Below, piece by piece: positions 25,209-35,350 of a DNA stretch of 64,000 bases (positions are counted from its first letter, which is position 1; each line of letters opens with the position of its first letter). Source of the stretch: Vibrio azureus (GTDB lineage: Bacteria; Pseudomonadota; Gammaproteobacteria; Enterobacterales; Vibrionaceae); assembly GCF_002849855.1 (NCBI RefSeq), contig NZ_CP018617.1:992001-1056000 (forward strand), given 5' to 3'. The notes beneath the pieces are model-generated. The model was not told the DNA's origin. It did no database searches and saw nothing but the letters and a program-made list of their open reading frames with translations. The translations under genes were made by a program, and so were the position numbers.

Positions 25209-25904
25209 TCAGGCCACCTCCATCGATTTTGTACGGTAATCTTTACTGATCAAAACCACATAGCAAAGCAATCCTGTTGCTAAAAATGAACCATTCACTA
25301 CAAAGATTTCCATTAGTACTCCAACAACTGAAGAAACTAAAGCGTATAGCAGTAAAATGCCCTCCTTCATATGACATATTGTGTCCATCGCTAAGGCTAT
25401 AAACATCGCGGTTAATGCAAATTCAAAGCCCGTGACTTCTGGTGGTAAGGCCGTAGCAAAAAGTGCACCGCAAAAACATGCTCCAACCCACCAACCATGG
25501 CTGATGATTTGCAGTAAACTGATCTCTAAGCCATTTAAAGGTGTTTGTTGATTGGCGGATAGGATCGAGTAGGTTTCATCGGTTAACGCAAAAATGCCGT
25601 ACGTCCTTTGAACCCAAGATGTCATGCGATCGAGTGGAAAAGAGAGACCATAAAAAATGTGTCTAAAATTGATTATCAACGTCGTCGATGCAATCGCAAC
25701 TAAAGACTGACCTGATTCAATAAATGAGACAATCAAAAACTCTATCGAGCCCGCGAATATGAACAAGGCGGTAAGTGGTGCCCAATACCAGTCAATACCG
25801 CTGGAGACCATAAAAACCCCAAGAGCAAACCCCAGAGGTATATAGGCTGTGGCAACCGGAATGGACCATTTGAGCGCTTTTATTATATGAGAAAGATACA
25901 ACAT
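25209..25904 (-). CDS. azlC: AzlC-family branched-chain amino acid exporter subunit
   Basis: Large inner-membrane subunit (231 aa) of the same exporter. Signature segments: IPLGFALGVFMVSSGI, FIFAGSIEFLIVSF (AGS/AQF motif) and the family marker INFRHIFYGLSFP near residue 80, then EMTYSILSANQQ-like DETYSILSAN. About five to six membrane spans. It is first in the two-gene azlCD operon, and would export leucine, valine or related compounds together with AzlD. Confidence 0.92.
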   Translation of the reverse strand: MLYLSHIIKALKWSIPVATAYIPLGFALGVFMVSSGIDWYWAPLTALFIFAGSIEFLIVSFIESGQSLVAIASTTLIINFRHIFYGLSFPLDRMTSWVQRTYGIFALTDETYSILSANQQTPLNGLEISLLQIISHGWWVGACFCGALFATALPPEVTGFEFALTAMFIALAMDTICHMKEGILLLYALVSSVVGVLMEIFVVNGSFLATGLLCYVVLISKDYRTKSMEVA

Positions 25905-26051
25905 GATTCCTATTGTTTATTTAATATTTCCCTGAATAACCTAAGTCACATCAGAGCAATAATCGTTAGAATTGGTTGATCTTACTGTTGTACCTTTGCT
26001 AAAGATTGCAGCAAAGTGCGCTATTTTTTGAATAATACTGCGATTAACGTA

Positions 26052-26088
26052 TAAAAAACGTACACACCCATTTAGTGAGTGTGTACGC
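26052..26088 (-). terminator. Rho-independent terminator of the first chitinase gene
   Basis: On the minus strand CGTACACAC pairs with GTGTGTACG and is followed by TTTTTTA. It lies 100 bp past the chitinase stop codon. Confidence 0.85.
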
Positions 26089-26187
26089 CGGATTAAGTTA
26101 AGTCTTCAAAAACTCAATCTTTAAAAGTTAATTCTTCAGAAACTAACCACTTTAAAAACCAAGCTCTAAAAACTTAAATCAAGGTGT

Positions 26188-28359
26188 TTACAATTTATCC
26201 CAAGCATCTGCCCAGAATTGTGACTCACCTGGTGCGTAAGCAGCATTTGCACACCAACCTGTGTAAGGCCAAGGTTTACATTGGTAAGCATTACCATCAG
26301 TACCTGTTACAATGTCACCTGCAGCATAGCTTTTACCTGCTTCATAATCAGGGTACTGACTCGGATTTGAAGACTCCTCTTCTACCTTAAAGCTTTGAGT
26401 GATGTTTTCTTCTTCACCGTTTTCTGACGTCGCAGTAGCTTCAAACGTAAAGTTACCGGCTTCGATATCATCCAGAGTGATGGTTACGCGCTCTTCGCCA
26501 TTCACTGCGATACTTTGCTGGTAAACAGCCGTGTTCGTTTGGTCTTTAACTGCGACAGTAACAGATGATGATTCTGAGCTAACGAATGTTACGCTAAGCT
26601 CTACCATACCATTATCTATCGTGTATTGGTTTTTAAGGCCAGATACTTCAAAGTCGAACTCAGGAGCTGGAGTTGGGCCACAGCTTTCATCACTGGCTTT
26701 TCTCCATACCCCCTCCTCGCCTGTTGTACCTGGCTCATCACCTTTAGTCCACCAGCCAGCTTGCCACGTTGCGCCATTGTGAGAAACTTGATCGCCTCCG
26801 AGGTAAATCGCAGTTTTGTCCCAAGCTGCTGCACAAGCTTCGTTATCACCAGATACTACGTTCACTGTTCGAGAAACGGTTGACGTTTGATTTGAACTGT
26901 CTGTTACTCGGTAAGTTAATGTGTATGAACCTAGCACGTTGACATCAACAGTCCCTTGGATACGAATTTGATCAGTAAGATCACCGTCTTCTGCATCAAT
27001 CGCTTTTACGCCAGTCATTGGATCGAACGCATCACCAAGCTTTACTTTAGTAGCAACAACACCCTCAAATTCAGGCACTAAGCTGTAAACCTCAACGGTA
27101 CGACTCTGTTTTGTCTCGTTGTTATCGCTGTCTTTTACACTGTAAACCAAAACATAAGCGCCAAGAGTATTAGTGTCAACTGTACCCTCGACATGGATAC
27201 TATTCGTCAGATTACCGTCTTCTTTATCGGTTGCGGTAACGCCAGCGTAAGCATCAAACATTGAGCCAAATCGAACGCGTGCATCTGACAAACCATTTAG
27301 AACAGGTTTGCCATCGCTTGGTTGAGGTGGTGTTTGACCATGTACAAACGGACCATAGTTTTTGATGAATTTTTCACCGTAAGCTTGGCCTGCAGCGTTC
27401 GTACCCATATCCCAGTTAATAGACCATGTCATGACACCACGTAACGCTTGACCTTGTGATTTTAAACGATCAAAAGCACGATATAGGTCTTCTGGGTTGT
27501 TCAAATAACCTGTGGCCGCTGCATCAATATTTGATGGAATACCAAAAACGAGTTTGTCATTAGGTATTTTATGGAAACCACGCGTACCATTTGATAGAGA
27601 GTCAGAGATGTAGTAAATGAACTCTTCTTTTAATGTATCGTTATTTTGTGCAATCCAGCCCACACCATCAACCCAGATACCGTCTCCACCTTGATTATAA
27701 AATTGTGGGTTAATCCAGTCATACACCCCTTCTAATGTCGTTAGGTAAGGGATATATTTGTCACCTTTCTTTAAGTAAGGAAACTCAGGTGCCATAGTGA
27801 TCAGGAAATTTTTACCCTGCTGCTGGTAGTGCTCTTTCACTAGGAGCAAAGCTGCAGGGATCACAGTTTGGTTATCGGCTGCAGTGATCGCGGATTGCTC
27901 AAGGTCAATATCAAGACCATCAAAGCCGTATTTATCTGTAACACGGATGATTTCTTGAGCGAATGCTTCTTCATCACCGGCTTTTAATTCAACGTGTGCA
28001 TCTGCACCACCTAAAGCAATCAATACTGCGCGACCTTGAGCATTGATTTCTTCAATCTGAGCAATAAACTCCTCTTCGCTCGAGCCCACTCCAGGATTAA
28101 ACTTAAATGTTGGGATTCGGCCTTCGCTTGTATCGTAGACTTTCATAAAAGAGACGTTTACGACATTGTACATCGGATCAACTTCATCCAACGTAATACA
28201 TGGAGCATTACCCCCTTGATAACCAGTGCCGTCACACCAGTTATGCCAGTAACCAACGACAACACCGCCATCAGGGTTCACCATTTCACTCGCTGATACA
28301 ACATTTGAGAAACTACCTAGGCCTAGTGCTACTGCAAGATATAATGACTTATGCTTCAT
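26188..28359 (-). CDS. Secreted GH18 chitinase with two Ig-like and two chitin-binding modules
   Basis: Extracellular endo-acting chitinase, about 723 aa. Start at 28359 (MKHKSLYLAVALGL) is preceded by AAGG at good spacing; the signal peptide ends after SNVVSASE. Residues about 25-340: GH18 barrel with catalytic DGLDIDLE and substrate-site VVVGYWHNW and GVMTWSINWD. About 350-430 and 430-505: two Ig-like DUF5011-type repeats (TDKEDGNLT..., DAEDGDLTDQI). About 510-560: CBM5/12 (WQAGWWTKGDEPG). About 665-723: CBM73-like (YEAGKSYAAGDIV, CKPWPYTGWC). Monocistronic with its own terminator. Expect chitin-inducible expression, but no operator is recognised. Confidence 0.93.
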   Translation of the reverse strand: MKHKSLYLAVALGLGSFSNVVSASEMVNPDGGVVVGYWHNWCDGTGYQGGNAPCITLDEVDPMYNVVNVSFMKVYDTSEGRIPTFKFNPGVGSSEEEFIAQIEEINAQGRAVLIALGGADAHVELKAGDEEAFAQEIIRVTDKYGFDGLDIDLEQSAITAADNQTVIPAALLLVKEHYQQQGKNFLITMAPEFPYLKKGDKYIPYLTTLEGVYDWINPQFYNQGGDGIWVDGVGWIAQNNDTLKEEFIYYISDSLSNGTRGFHKIPNDKLVFGIPSNIDAAATGYLNNPEDLYRAFDRLKSQGQALRGVMTWSINWDMGTNAAGQAYGEKFIKNYGPFVHGQTPPQPSDGKPVLNGLSDARVRFGSMFDAYAGVTATDKEDGNLTNSIHVEGTVDTNTLGAYVLVYSVKDSDNNETKQSRTVEVYSLVPEFEGVVATKVKLGDAFDPMTGVKAIDAEDGDLTDQIRIQGTVDVNVLGSYTLTYRVTDSSNQTSTVSRTVNVVSGDNEACAAAWDKTAIYLGGDQVSHNGATWQAGWWTKGDEPGTTGEEGVWRKASDESCGPTPAPEFDFEVSGLKNQYTIDNGMVELSVTFVSSESSSVTVAVKDQTNTAVYQQSIAVNGEERVTITLDDIEAGNFTFEATATSENGEEENITQSFKVEEESSNPSQYPDYEAGKSYAAGDIVTGTDGNAYQCKPWPYTGWCANAAYAPGESQFWADAWDKL

Positions 28360-28796
28360 CCTATTACCTTTTCTGTCTTGATTTACTTTAATATCAATCG
28401 ACATGATGAGACTAAACTGTAAATCGATTTAGGTGGGCCTAATACTAAGATTAGGTTGACCACATCAACACACGCATTGACTAACAATGCGTAATAGAAA
28501 ACAGAAAAAATTATATTTCTAACATCATATTATTGATAGCAGTGTTACTTTTGTATTTTTAATATATGTTTATAAATGTGATTCAAGTGATATTTTCATT
28601 TAAAATCCTATTGAATTCATATTAATTTCAAACATTTTAGAAAAAAATCATTATAATTATTTGGTTTTTAAATCAAAAAAAACATCAAAAAAAGAAATGG
28701 ATAAAAGTGAGGAATTGAAATTGTACATATGAGGAGTACTCAGTGCCATTTTGATTCCTCCCAAGTCATCTTCGAATAACTCAGGAGGAACAGAAG
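28360..28796. other. AT-rich intergenic region between sbcC and the chitinase gene
   Basis: No gene seen on either strand. A very AT-rich block (about 28500-28700) precedes the chitinase and must contain its promoter; no clear -35/-10 pair stands out. Downstream of sbcC the palindrome GAGGAGTACTC (28731-28741) is short and is not a convincing terminator. Confidence 0.5.
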
Positions 28797-31700
28797 CTAA
28801 CTGAGCAAAGCAGAGTGTATTTTAACTTTAGAGCCCAACCTTGACGCTTCAACATCTATCCTTTGACGCATCTGCTCTTTAAGCTCAGCAACATGGGAGA
28901 TCACACCAATCATTCGACCTGTCTGTTGTAAATCGACTAAAGTCTGAATAGCAAGGTCAAGCGAATCGGGGTCTAGGCTACCAAACCCTTCATCGATAAA
29001 GAGCGTGTCTAAACGAATGCCACCGCTGTAAGATTGCACCACATCTGATAAGCCCAGCGCTAATGCTAAAGCCGCCATGAATGACTCCCCACCTGACAAG
29101 GTCGCAACATCCCGCGTTTTTGCGCTGTAGCTATCTTCAACCACTAAGTCTAACCCTCGCCCAGCAATACCTTTAAATCCTTCTGTTTTTCGGGCTAAAA
29201 CATAGCGACCTTTGCTCATCAAACTCAACCGCTGCGACGCTTGGATAAGAACATCATCTAATAGAACGCCTAAAACAAAACGGTGCAAACTGATTCGGCT
29301 CCCGGTTTTACCACTGGCGACATCAAACAGAGTGCCATATATTTTATACTCTTCCTCAAGCTTGAGATTCTTCGCATGCAGTTCAACAATATTACTGCGC
29401 ACTTTTTCTAAACGCTCAAACAGTGAACGCGTCTTATCCAACTGCTCCCTTGAGTGAGTGTAAGTTTCTTGAGCTTGATCTAAATGCGCATTCAGAGCGA
29501 CTAAGTCAGGCTTGTCTGTCTCTTTAAGCGATTGATTTAAATCTTCCAGTGTTTGCGCTAGTTTGATGTGTTCTTGTTTAAAGGTTTCGACTTCTTCGAG
29601 CCAAGACTGCATCTCTTGCTCAGGTACTTTACTGGCTAAAAATTGCTCTTGACCTGAGAACATACTGCTATGTAAAGCACTTTCCCAATCTGTCTGCGCT
29701 AATTCATAAGCCGCGACGGCCTGTTTGAGTAGGTCTTGATGTGCGTATTTCTGACTCTCTGCTTGTGCTTTTTGAAGTGTCGCCTGCTGAAACTGGGATT
29801 GCGCCTGGTCTAGTCGCGTCTGTAATTCAATCAGCAGCTTACTCAATCGGTTCAATTCCAGATCGAGTTGTTCAATAGATGAAAACCTATCCCCCAGTTT
29901 TGCCATCACACCAGTGCGCTGATCTTGTTTAACGGTGAGCATGGATTCATTGGCTACCACTTGATCGTTAAGTGCCTTAATTTTACCTTCGCCATCTTCA
30001 CAACGTTGCTGCAATGTCTTTACATGACTTTCTATTTGTTGAAGATCAATAGAGGCCAAGGTCTGCTTGTGATTAAACTGTTGTTGCAAACTTTGTTGGA
30101 CATTGTTCAGTTCGGCCTGAGCATGTTGTCCTAACTCTTCGAGTATCTTATTGAGTTGTAGTTGATACTGAGAAATAGCAATGTGGTGCTGCTCCAATTG
30201 GTTATTCAATTGATTGAACTCAGCTTGCGCCATGCTCTCTTTCTGACGAGCTTGTTGGACTTGCTCTTTAGTGATTTCCTCGTTAGTAAATTGAGCTGGC
30301 TTGGGATGCTCCCTACTGCCACACACCGGGCACATTTCACCGATCTGTAATCGCTGCGCAAGAATCGCAGCTTGAGCATTATGCCAACTGAGTTCACTTT
30401 CATTGGCCAATTGTTGATGCTGTTGATAAGCAGACTGTGCCTTAGCTACGCTGTCTTGTTTACTCTGGGTTAATGCCTCTAGTGAACTTAAGGATTGGCG
30501 TATATCATCTCGTTTTTGTAAATCTTGCAGTAAGCGCTGTTGTTGTTGAATCTCAGCTTCAATCGTCGCAATATTTGCAACATCAAGACGTGCTTTTTCA
30601 AGCTCTTGCTGACCTTGTTGCGCTTCCAGCATTAATTTGTTTTTTAGCGCAACATATTGAATCTGTTTATCTTGTAGCGTTTTTTGCGTTTCAATGGTCT
30701 CAGCAATCGTTTTGTCTAATGCGATTTTTTCTGCCCACTGACTTTTCATGCTGTCCAATTGGTACTGCTGCTCGGTTAAAGCCGGAATTTGTTTTGCTTG
30801 CTCTTTTGCTTTTTGACAGTCTGATTCCTTACTGGCCATGATGTTTTCTGCCGAGCTCAGCGTTTGTGTAAGAGACGTGACTTTTGCTGTCAGTTCATCG
30901 ACCTGCTGCTTTGATTTCTGTAAGTTAATGAAAGGAGGTTCAATTTGGTTCGCTTTGTAGGCTCTGTCTAACTGCAGCTTTCGTTCAGCAATATGCTTTT
31001 CTTGCTGTAGATGCTGATTCAATGACACTTCGGCTTGGTCACGTTTCGCAAAGTCACGGCGAATTGCTTGTGCTTTTTGTAAATCTGTTTTTAAACGGTT
31101 GAGCTGAGCCAAAGCTTCTTGTTCTTTTGCGTTTGATGATTCAAGTTGTACAGAAGCACTCTCTGCTTGCTCTCGTAATTCATCCTCTGAGGATACCGCT
31201 GCCACTTGAAGTGCTCCGCGAATTTGATTATCAAAATCCACTTTTGCCTTACTGATCGCCCCGGCTTTATCTTTTAGAGCATATTCTATTTTTTTGTAAA
31301 TGTCGGTCTGGAACAGTTGACCGAAGATCTCTTCTCGCTCTCTAGAGCTTGCTAGTAACAACTCACGGAATTTACCCTGTGGTAGCACCATCACTTGACG
31401 AAATTGAACTTCATTCAAACCAATAATGTCTACGATTTCAGTTTTCACTTGTGTCGTTTTACTCGTGATCAACTGCTCTTCATCGGTAATGTCATACAGA
31501 GCCGAAGTATGTTTGCGTACGGTCATCCCTTCGCCACGTGCTTTGGGAGATTCCTGCTCCGGAGTACGGGTCACTCGGTAACATTTACCGTTCAGCACAA
31601 ATTCCAACTCCACCTTGGTCATTAAAGTTGCATCAGCCATATCACTACGCATCTGCATGCCTTGGCGCTCATTACCCGTCGTTTCACCATATAACGCGAA

Positions 31701-31847
31701 ACAAATCGCATCGAGAATGGATGTTTTGCCGGAACCGGTTGGACCGTTGATCAAAAATAATGGATTAGTACCTAATTTATCGAACTCAATGGTTTCTGTT
31801 TTAGCAAATGGCCCAAAGGCTTGCATGGTCAGTTTGAGCGGTTTCAT
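28797..31847 (-). CDS. sbcC: SbcC, SMC-like subunit of the SbcCD nuclease
   Basis: ATPase subunit (1016 aa) of the SbcCD (Mre11-Rad50-like) complex, which processes DNA hairpins and ends. Walker A NGPTGSGKTSI is near residue 34. Long coiled coils flank the zinc hook CPVCGSREHPKP near residue 510. The C-terminal head has the ABC signature LSGGESFMAALALALGLSD near 925 and Walker B TLFIDEGFGSLD near 955. It starts within the sbcD stop region (4-bp overlap), so the two are translationally coupled. Confidence 0.96.
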   Translation of the reverse strand: MKPLKLTMQAFGPFAKTETIEFDKLGTNPLFLINGPTGSGKTSILDAICFALYGETTGNERQGMQMRSDMADATLMTKVELEFVLNGKCYRVTRTPEQESPKARGEGMTVRKHTSALYDITDEEQLITSKTTQVKTEIVDIIGLNEVQFRQVMVLPQGKFRELLLASSREREEIFGQLFQTDIYKKIEYALKDKAGAISKAKVDFDNQIRGALQVAAVSSEDELREQAESASVQLESSNAKEQEALAQLNRLKTDLQKAQAIRRDFAKRDQAEVSLNQHLQQEKHIAERKLQLDRAYKANQIEPPFINLQKSKQQVDELTAKVTSLTQTLSSAENIMASKESDCQKAKEQAKQIPALTEQQYQLDSMKSQWAEKIALDKTIAETIETQKTLQDKQIQYVALKNKLMLEAQQGQQELEKARLDVANIATIEAEIQQQQRLLQDLQKRDDIRQSLSSLEALTQSKQDSVAKAQSAYQQHQQLANESELSWHNAQAAILAQRLQIGEMCPVCGSREHPKPAQFTNEEITKEQVQQARQKESMAQAEFNQLNNQLEQHHIAISQYQLQLNKILEELGQHAQAELNNVQQSLQQQFNHKQTLASIDLQQIESHVKTLQQRCEDGEGKIKALNDQVVANESMLTVKQDQRTGVMAKLGDRFSSIEQLDLELNRLSKLLIELQTRLDQAQSQFQQATLQKAQAESQKYAHQDLLKQAVAAYELAQTDWESALHSSMFSGQEQFLASKVPEQEMQSWLEEVETFKQEHIKLAQTLEDLNQSLKETDKPDLVALNAHLDQAQETYTHSREQLDKTRSLFERLEKVRSNIVELHAKNLKLEEEYKIYGTLFDVASGKTGSRISLHRFVLGVLLDDVLIQASQRLSLMSKGRYVLARKTEGFKGIAGRGLDLVVEDSYSAKTRDVATLSGGESFMAALALALGLSDVVQSYSGGIRLDTLFIDEGFGSLDPDSLDLAIQTLVDLQQTGRMIGVISHVAELKEQMRQRIDVEASRLGSKVKIHSALLS

Positions 31848-33004
31848 AAGCTACCTTTGTTATTATTTGAGCGATGATGAGAAAGCTGATTGATAATTTG
31901 ACTGATCGCTGCTTCTTGATCTTGGGAAAGATCGGTTTCTTGAGCTTCAGAAAAGAAGTCACGAAACATGTCCATTTCACTTCGTGCCAGTTTAGCTTGT
32001 GAAAGGGTTTGATTGACTCCGATAAGCATACCCGGTTTCTCAAGGTGTAAGACATTCGGATATACGGCTCGTAATTTATCCATTGGATTTAAAATCGCAT
32101 GTTTATCCATCAACCGAACCAGTAAATAGTCATGATTTTTAGGGTCGGTTTTCCCCAGCTCTAAGACCTGATTCAAATCACCTTCGATGATTCTCATTTC
32201 ATGAGGAGCGGTGAGCTCAATATGTTCTGCACAGACAAAGCCATGATGATCTAACTCAACCAAGGTAAAGCCTTTCTTGTGCTTTTGCTCCCCAAAACTG
32301 TATTTCATCAGTGAGCCAGAATAACGAATATACTCCTCACCTTTTTTTTGTGGTTGATGAAGGTGGCCCAAAGCAACGTAATCAAACCCCTCAAAATGCG
32401 CATGACTCACTCGATCAGCCCCCCCGATTGAAAGTGGCCGTTCTGAGTCAGACTCGATCGCTCCATCAACAAAGCAGTGACTGATCAATACATTGCGCTG
32501 GCTAGGTTGAAACTTCTGCTTAATATGATTCGCTAAAAACTGATGAGCTTCATCGTGCGTCGAGATTGCCTGTTTAAAAGTAAAACGAACGTGTTCTGGA
32601 TCATTGTAAGGCAAGCCATAAAACGCCACATCTCCTGCCGATGGAGTATTGATCACAACAGGAGTCAGCATATCATCGAAGTTACTGACAATATGCAAAC
32701 CTGCCTTACTCATTTGTTCTGCGCCAAAGCCTAGGCGCTCGGCACCATCATGGTTACCGGGAATCATAATCATCGGTGTGTTGAGCTCACCACAAATCTT
32801 CTTAACCGTATGATTCAGTAGTTCTATCGCGGATGTCGGCGGCACCGAACGATCGAAGATGTCCCCCGCTACAATCACGGCATCAACAGGGTTTGCCGCT
32901 ATGTAATCAATAAATTGTTCAAGTACAGCTTTTTGGTCATCGAGCAAAGAGACATTGTGAAACTGTCGACCAAGGTGCCAGTCTGACGTATGGATAAACT
33001 TCAT
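31844..33004 (-). CDS. sbcD: SbcD, nuclease subunit of SbcCD
   Basis: Mn-dependent exonuclease/hairpin endonuclease subunit, 386 aa, Mre11-like. Metallophosphoesterase motifs in order: MKFIHTSDWHLGR at the start, VIVAGDIFDRSVPP near residue 41, MIPGNHDGAERL near 82, LISHCFVDG near 171 and VALGHLHQPQ near 214. The C-terminal capping domain is normal in length. Overlaps sbcC by four bases. The upstream gap holds a degenerate repeat copy. Confidence 0.96.
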   Translation of the reverse strand: MKFIHTSDWHLGRQFHNVSLLDDQKAVLEQFIDYIAANPVDAVIVAGDIFDRSVPPTSAIELLNHTVKKICGELNTPMIMIPGNHDGAERLGFGAEQMSKAGLHIVSNFDDMLTPVVINTPSAGDVAFYGLPYNDPEHVRFTFKQAISTHDEAHQFLANHIKQKFQPSQRNVLISHCFVDGAIESDSERPLSIGGADRVSHAHFEGFDYVALGHLHQPQKKGEEYIRYSGSLMKYSFGEQKHKKGFTLVELDHHGFVCAEHIELTAPHEMRIIEGDLNQVLELGKTDPKNHDYLLVRLMDKHAILNPMDKLRAVYPNVLHLEKPGMLIGVNQTLSQAKLARSEMDMFRDFFSEAQETDLSQDQEAAISQIINQLSHHRSNNNKGSL

Positions 33005-33498
33005 TTAACTTCGCTTAGTACAAAAATAGGCATCTGCCTATTATCGCAGTAGAAAGAAAAATCGTCATGAGTTTTTAACAAATTCAGCCAACACAGAGAT
33101 ATGTATCCCAGTGGCCTCAATTATTTCTGAATCGAACACCTTGCTCTTACTGAATATGTGAAAAACAAAAGGATAACTTTAGGTTATTTGTAATTTATTT
33201 AACAAAAAGAGCCAAAAAAGATAAATAAACCCCAAAAAAATAGCTTTATGTAATTTTCTGTAAATTTAATTGAGTTTTATAGAATTACAAAGAGTTTACT
33301 GTTTGGAAATAATCTTTGCGTGTAATTTAAAAGCCCATTAACAAATGGGTAACTAGGAAGGACATGCAGTCTAATGCCCGTACGAGGCTTATTCTCAAAG
33401 GCCACGTGTAAACGAAAAGTATGTTTAGCCAATTCAAAACATCAATAGCTGCATGAAAAGCCGAGCAAAAAATTAGACTGATAAATAAGAAATACAAC
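33005..33498. other. Intergenic region between sbcD and the phosphoesterase-lectin gene
   Basis: A degraded left arm of the dispersed repeat is at 33101-33120 (ATGTATCCCAGTGGCCTCAA). An AT-rich stretch 33150-33330 follows. Downstream, AAGCCCATTAACAAATGGGT (33331-33350) forms a small hairpin in what would be the leader of the plus-strand gene. No gene is seen. Confidence 0.45.
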
Positions 33499-35061
33499 AT
33501 GAATAATAAAACTCAATTAGCACGTGCCATAGGTACTTTCATCCTCTCTTTGAGCGCATTAAGCCATGCTTTTGCTGCTGAAACATCCTTAGATAACACG
33601 AAAAGTGCAATGAATTCCCAGATAAGGTTTCTGTTTACAGCAGACCCTCAATTTAATACTAAAGAAGGCTATACCAATCATCAAACACAAGATCGGTTAG
33701 CGGGTATGTTTGCAGAGCTTCAATACAGTCAAGTAACGCCCAATCCAATTTTTGGGCTACTCGTCGGTGGCGACATGACACAGAACGCTCATGATACCAG
33801 TATCGTTGGTTGGGAGTTTCGTTTCTGGAAAGATGTTGTTAACTATTATGGTTTAAAAGGTAAGGCCTATGAAACGATCGGCAACCATGACGAGACAACA
33901 TTAGGTGCCGCTGCTCCTGGAGATATCGTAAAGTATATTGATCGAGAACGTGATCATCGACGTTTAAGCTATCGCAGAAAAGGAGCCATGTACTCATGGG
34001 ATGTCGACGATACTCACTTTGTTGCTTTGGGTACGGGAGTCTTTTCTTCGGACAACCCGACAAGGTTTGGTGATGTAAAGAACTACAACCAGTTGGACTT
34101 CTTGCAGTCCGACCTAGACGTCAATGTCGGAAACAGTGATAAAAAAGTGGTCTTAATGTTTCACATGCCAGCCAATAACGGCGACTGGAATGCTGCTGAT
34201 AGAACTCGTTTTATCAATTTAATCCAGCAATATAATGTTGTGTTAATCCTTGCAGGTCACACTCACTCTTGGGGGGGGCAACAATACATCACCTTACCCA
34301 ATGGCCGTAAAATACCACAGGTAATTGCACCAACAACGAGATATGACCTGAGGCCTGATATGGCACAATATACGGATATAAAGCTCCGTAAAGGCTCTCC
34401 TTGGCTGCAAGTAGAATTAAAGCATAATGAAGGAGAGCAACACTTTAGGGGTGATATAGAACTTGATTTAAGAACCGATGCAAATTGGTATCCAGATGCT
34501 TCACCAGTAAAAGCGCCCAAATATAAAGACAAGCAAGGCAACTTCGGTGGCTATCGATACTCCTACAAAGATGTTCATTATTATAACCTAAAAAATGATC
34601 AGAGTGGTCGTTGTATTAGTTATCATGAGTCGACACCGGGGCCTGGAAGTATGCTTGTTCAAACCACTTGCCACAAAGAAGATCCAAGACAAAACTGGTT
34701 CTGGTCATCTCAAACACAGATGATTCATAACAAATTGAATTGGAACTATTGTTGGTCAAACTCTGAGCGATATGCAGGAGGTTCCATTGTGTTAGCTGAA
34801 TGTGATACGAATAACCCAAATATGCGTTGGGAATACACCAAATACGATAGAACACATGACTGGTTAAGATACATTAAACCTGCTGGTTTTTCCGGCTTAA
34901 TGGTCGATGCTTATCGAGATACTGATGAAGTCAAAGTTTATCCTGCTCATGGTGGTGATAATCAGTTGTGGAGCGCAGATCACCAGCGTTACCCAGCAAA
35001 CCAGTTTTCTCTGAGCACGCCAATCCCTATGCACAATGATCAAGTCATTTCACTAAAATAG
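33499..35061 (+). CDS. Secreted metallophosphoesterase with C-terminal ricin-type lectin domain
   Basis: Exported 520-aa protein. Signal peptide MNNKTQLARAIGTFILSLSA ending near AFAAE. Residues about 40-270 form a calcineurin-like phosphoesterase: TADPQFN, VGGDMTQNAHD, TIGNHDET, MFHMPANN and LAGHTHSWGG supply the usual metal ligands. Residues about 365-510 form a ricin-B-like trefoil with the QxW-type repeats RQNWFW, NMRWEY and DNQLWSA and paired cysteines. A linker DANWYPDASPVKAPKYKD joins them. The lectin presumably anchors the enzyme to glycans; the phosphate substrate is not evident. Monocistronic with a terminator. Confidence 0.88.
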   Translation: MNNKTQLARAIGTFILSLSALSHAFAAETSLDNTKSAMNSQIRFLFTADPQFNTKEGYTNHQTQDRLAGMFAELQYSQVTPNPIFGLLVGGDMTQNAHDTSIVGWEFRFWKDVVNYYGLKGKAYETIGNHDETTLGAAAPGDIVKYIDRERDHRRLSYRRKGAMYSWDVDDTHFVALGTGVFSSDNPTRFGDVKNYNQLDFLQSDLDVNVGNSDKKVVLMFHMPANNGDWNAADRTRFINLIQQYNVVLILAGHTHSWGGQQYITLPNGRKIPQVIAPTTRYDLRPDMAQYTDIKLRKGSPWLQVELKHNEGEQHFRGDIELDLRTDANWYPDASPVKAPKYKDKQGNFGGYRYSYKDVHYYNLKNDQSGRCISYHESTPGPGSMLVQTTCHKEDPRQNWFWSSQTQMIHNKLNWNYCWSNSERYAGGSIVLAECDTNNPNMRWEYTKYDRTHDWLRYIKPAGFSGLMVDAYRDTDEVKVYPAHGGDNQLWSADHQRYPANQFSLSTPIPMHNDQVISLK

Positions 35062-35095
35062 GTTTATCCCTAAGTAACGGCAAGCATCTCTATTT

Positions 35096-35130
35096 AAAGG
35101 CCCTTCTCTTAGTTGGGCCTTATTTTTTCT
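35096..35130 (+). terminator. Rho-independent terminator
   Basis: AAGGCCC and GGGCCTT arms around an 11-base loop, followed by ATTTTTT. It lies 34 bp past the phosphoesterase-lectin stop codon. Confidence 0.9.
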
Positions 35131-35139
35131 TCTATTACT

Positions 35140-35180
35140 ACTATTCCCAAGTGACTTCAAGATGCTTGATTCAGAGCCAT
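35140..35180. repeat. TATACCCAAGT repeat copy (left arm)
   Basis: CTATTCCCAAGTGACTTCAA followed by GATGCTTGATTCAGAGCC. The first base pair is altered and the right arm is missing. A weaker related hairpin (TATACTCAAGTAACC ... ACTTGAATATAT) spans about 35253-35313. Confidence 0.65.
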
Positions 35181-35350
35181 ATGCAATGTTTGTTAGGTAT
35201 GGCAGCCAAATTTTATTTCCCTTTACTTATTCACAGCGTAAATATCAACTACTATACTCAAGTAACCGTTAGAAACTCATAGAAGGTTGCGATAACGTAA
35301 TGATACTTGAATATATAACCAAGTAATCTGATAAAATAAAGGGATAAATA

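Noticed and set aside
30206..30841. Several 60-120-aa frames within sbcC
   Set aside because: They are opposite- or alternate-frame shadows over the coiled-coil region of SbcC.
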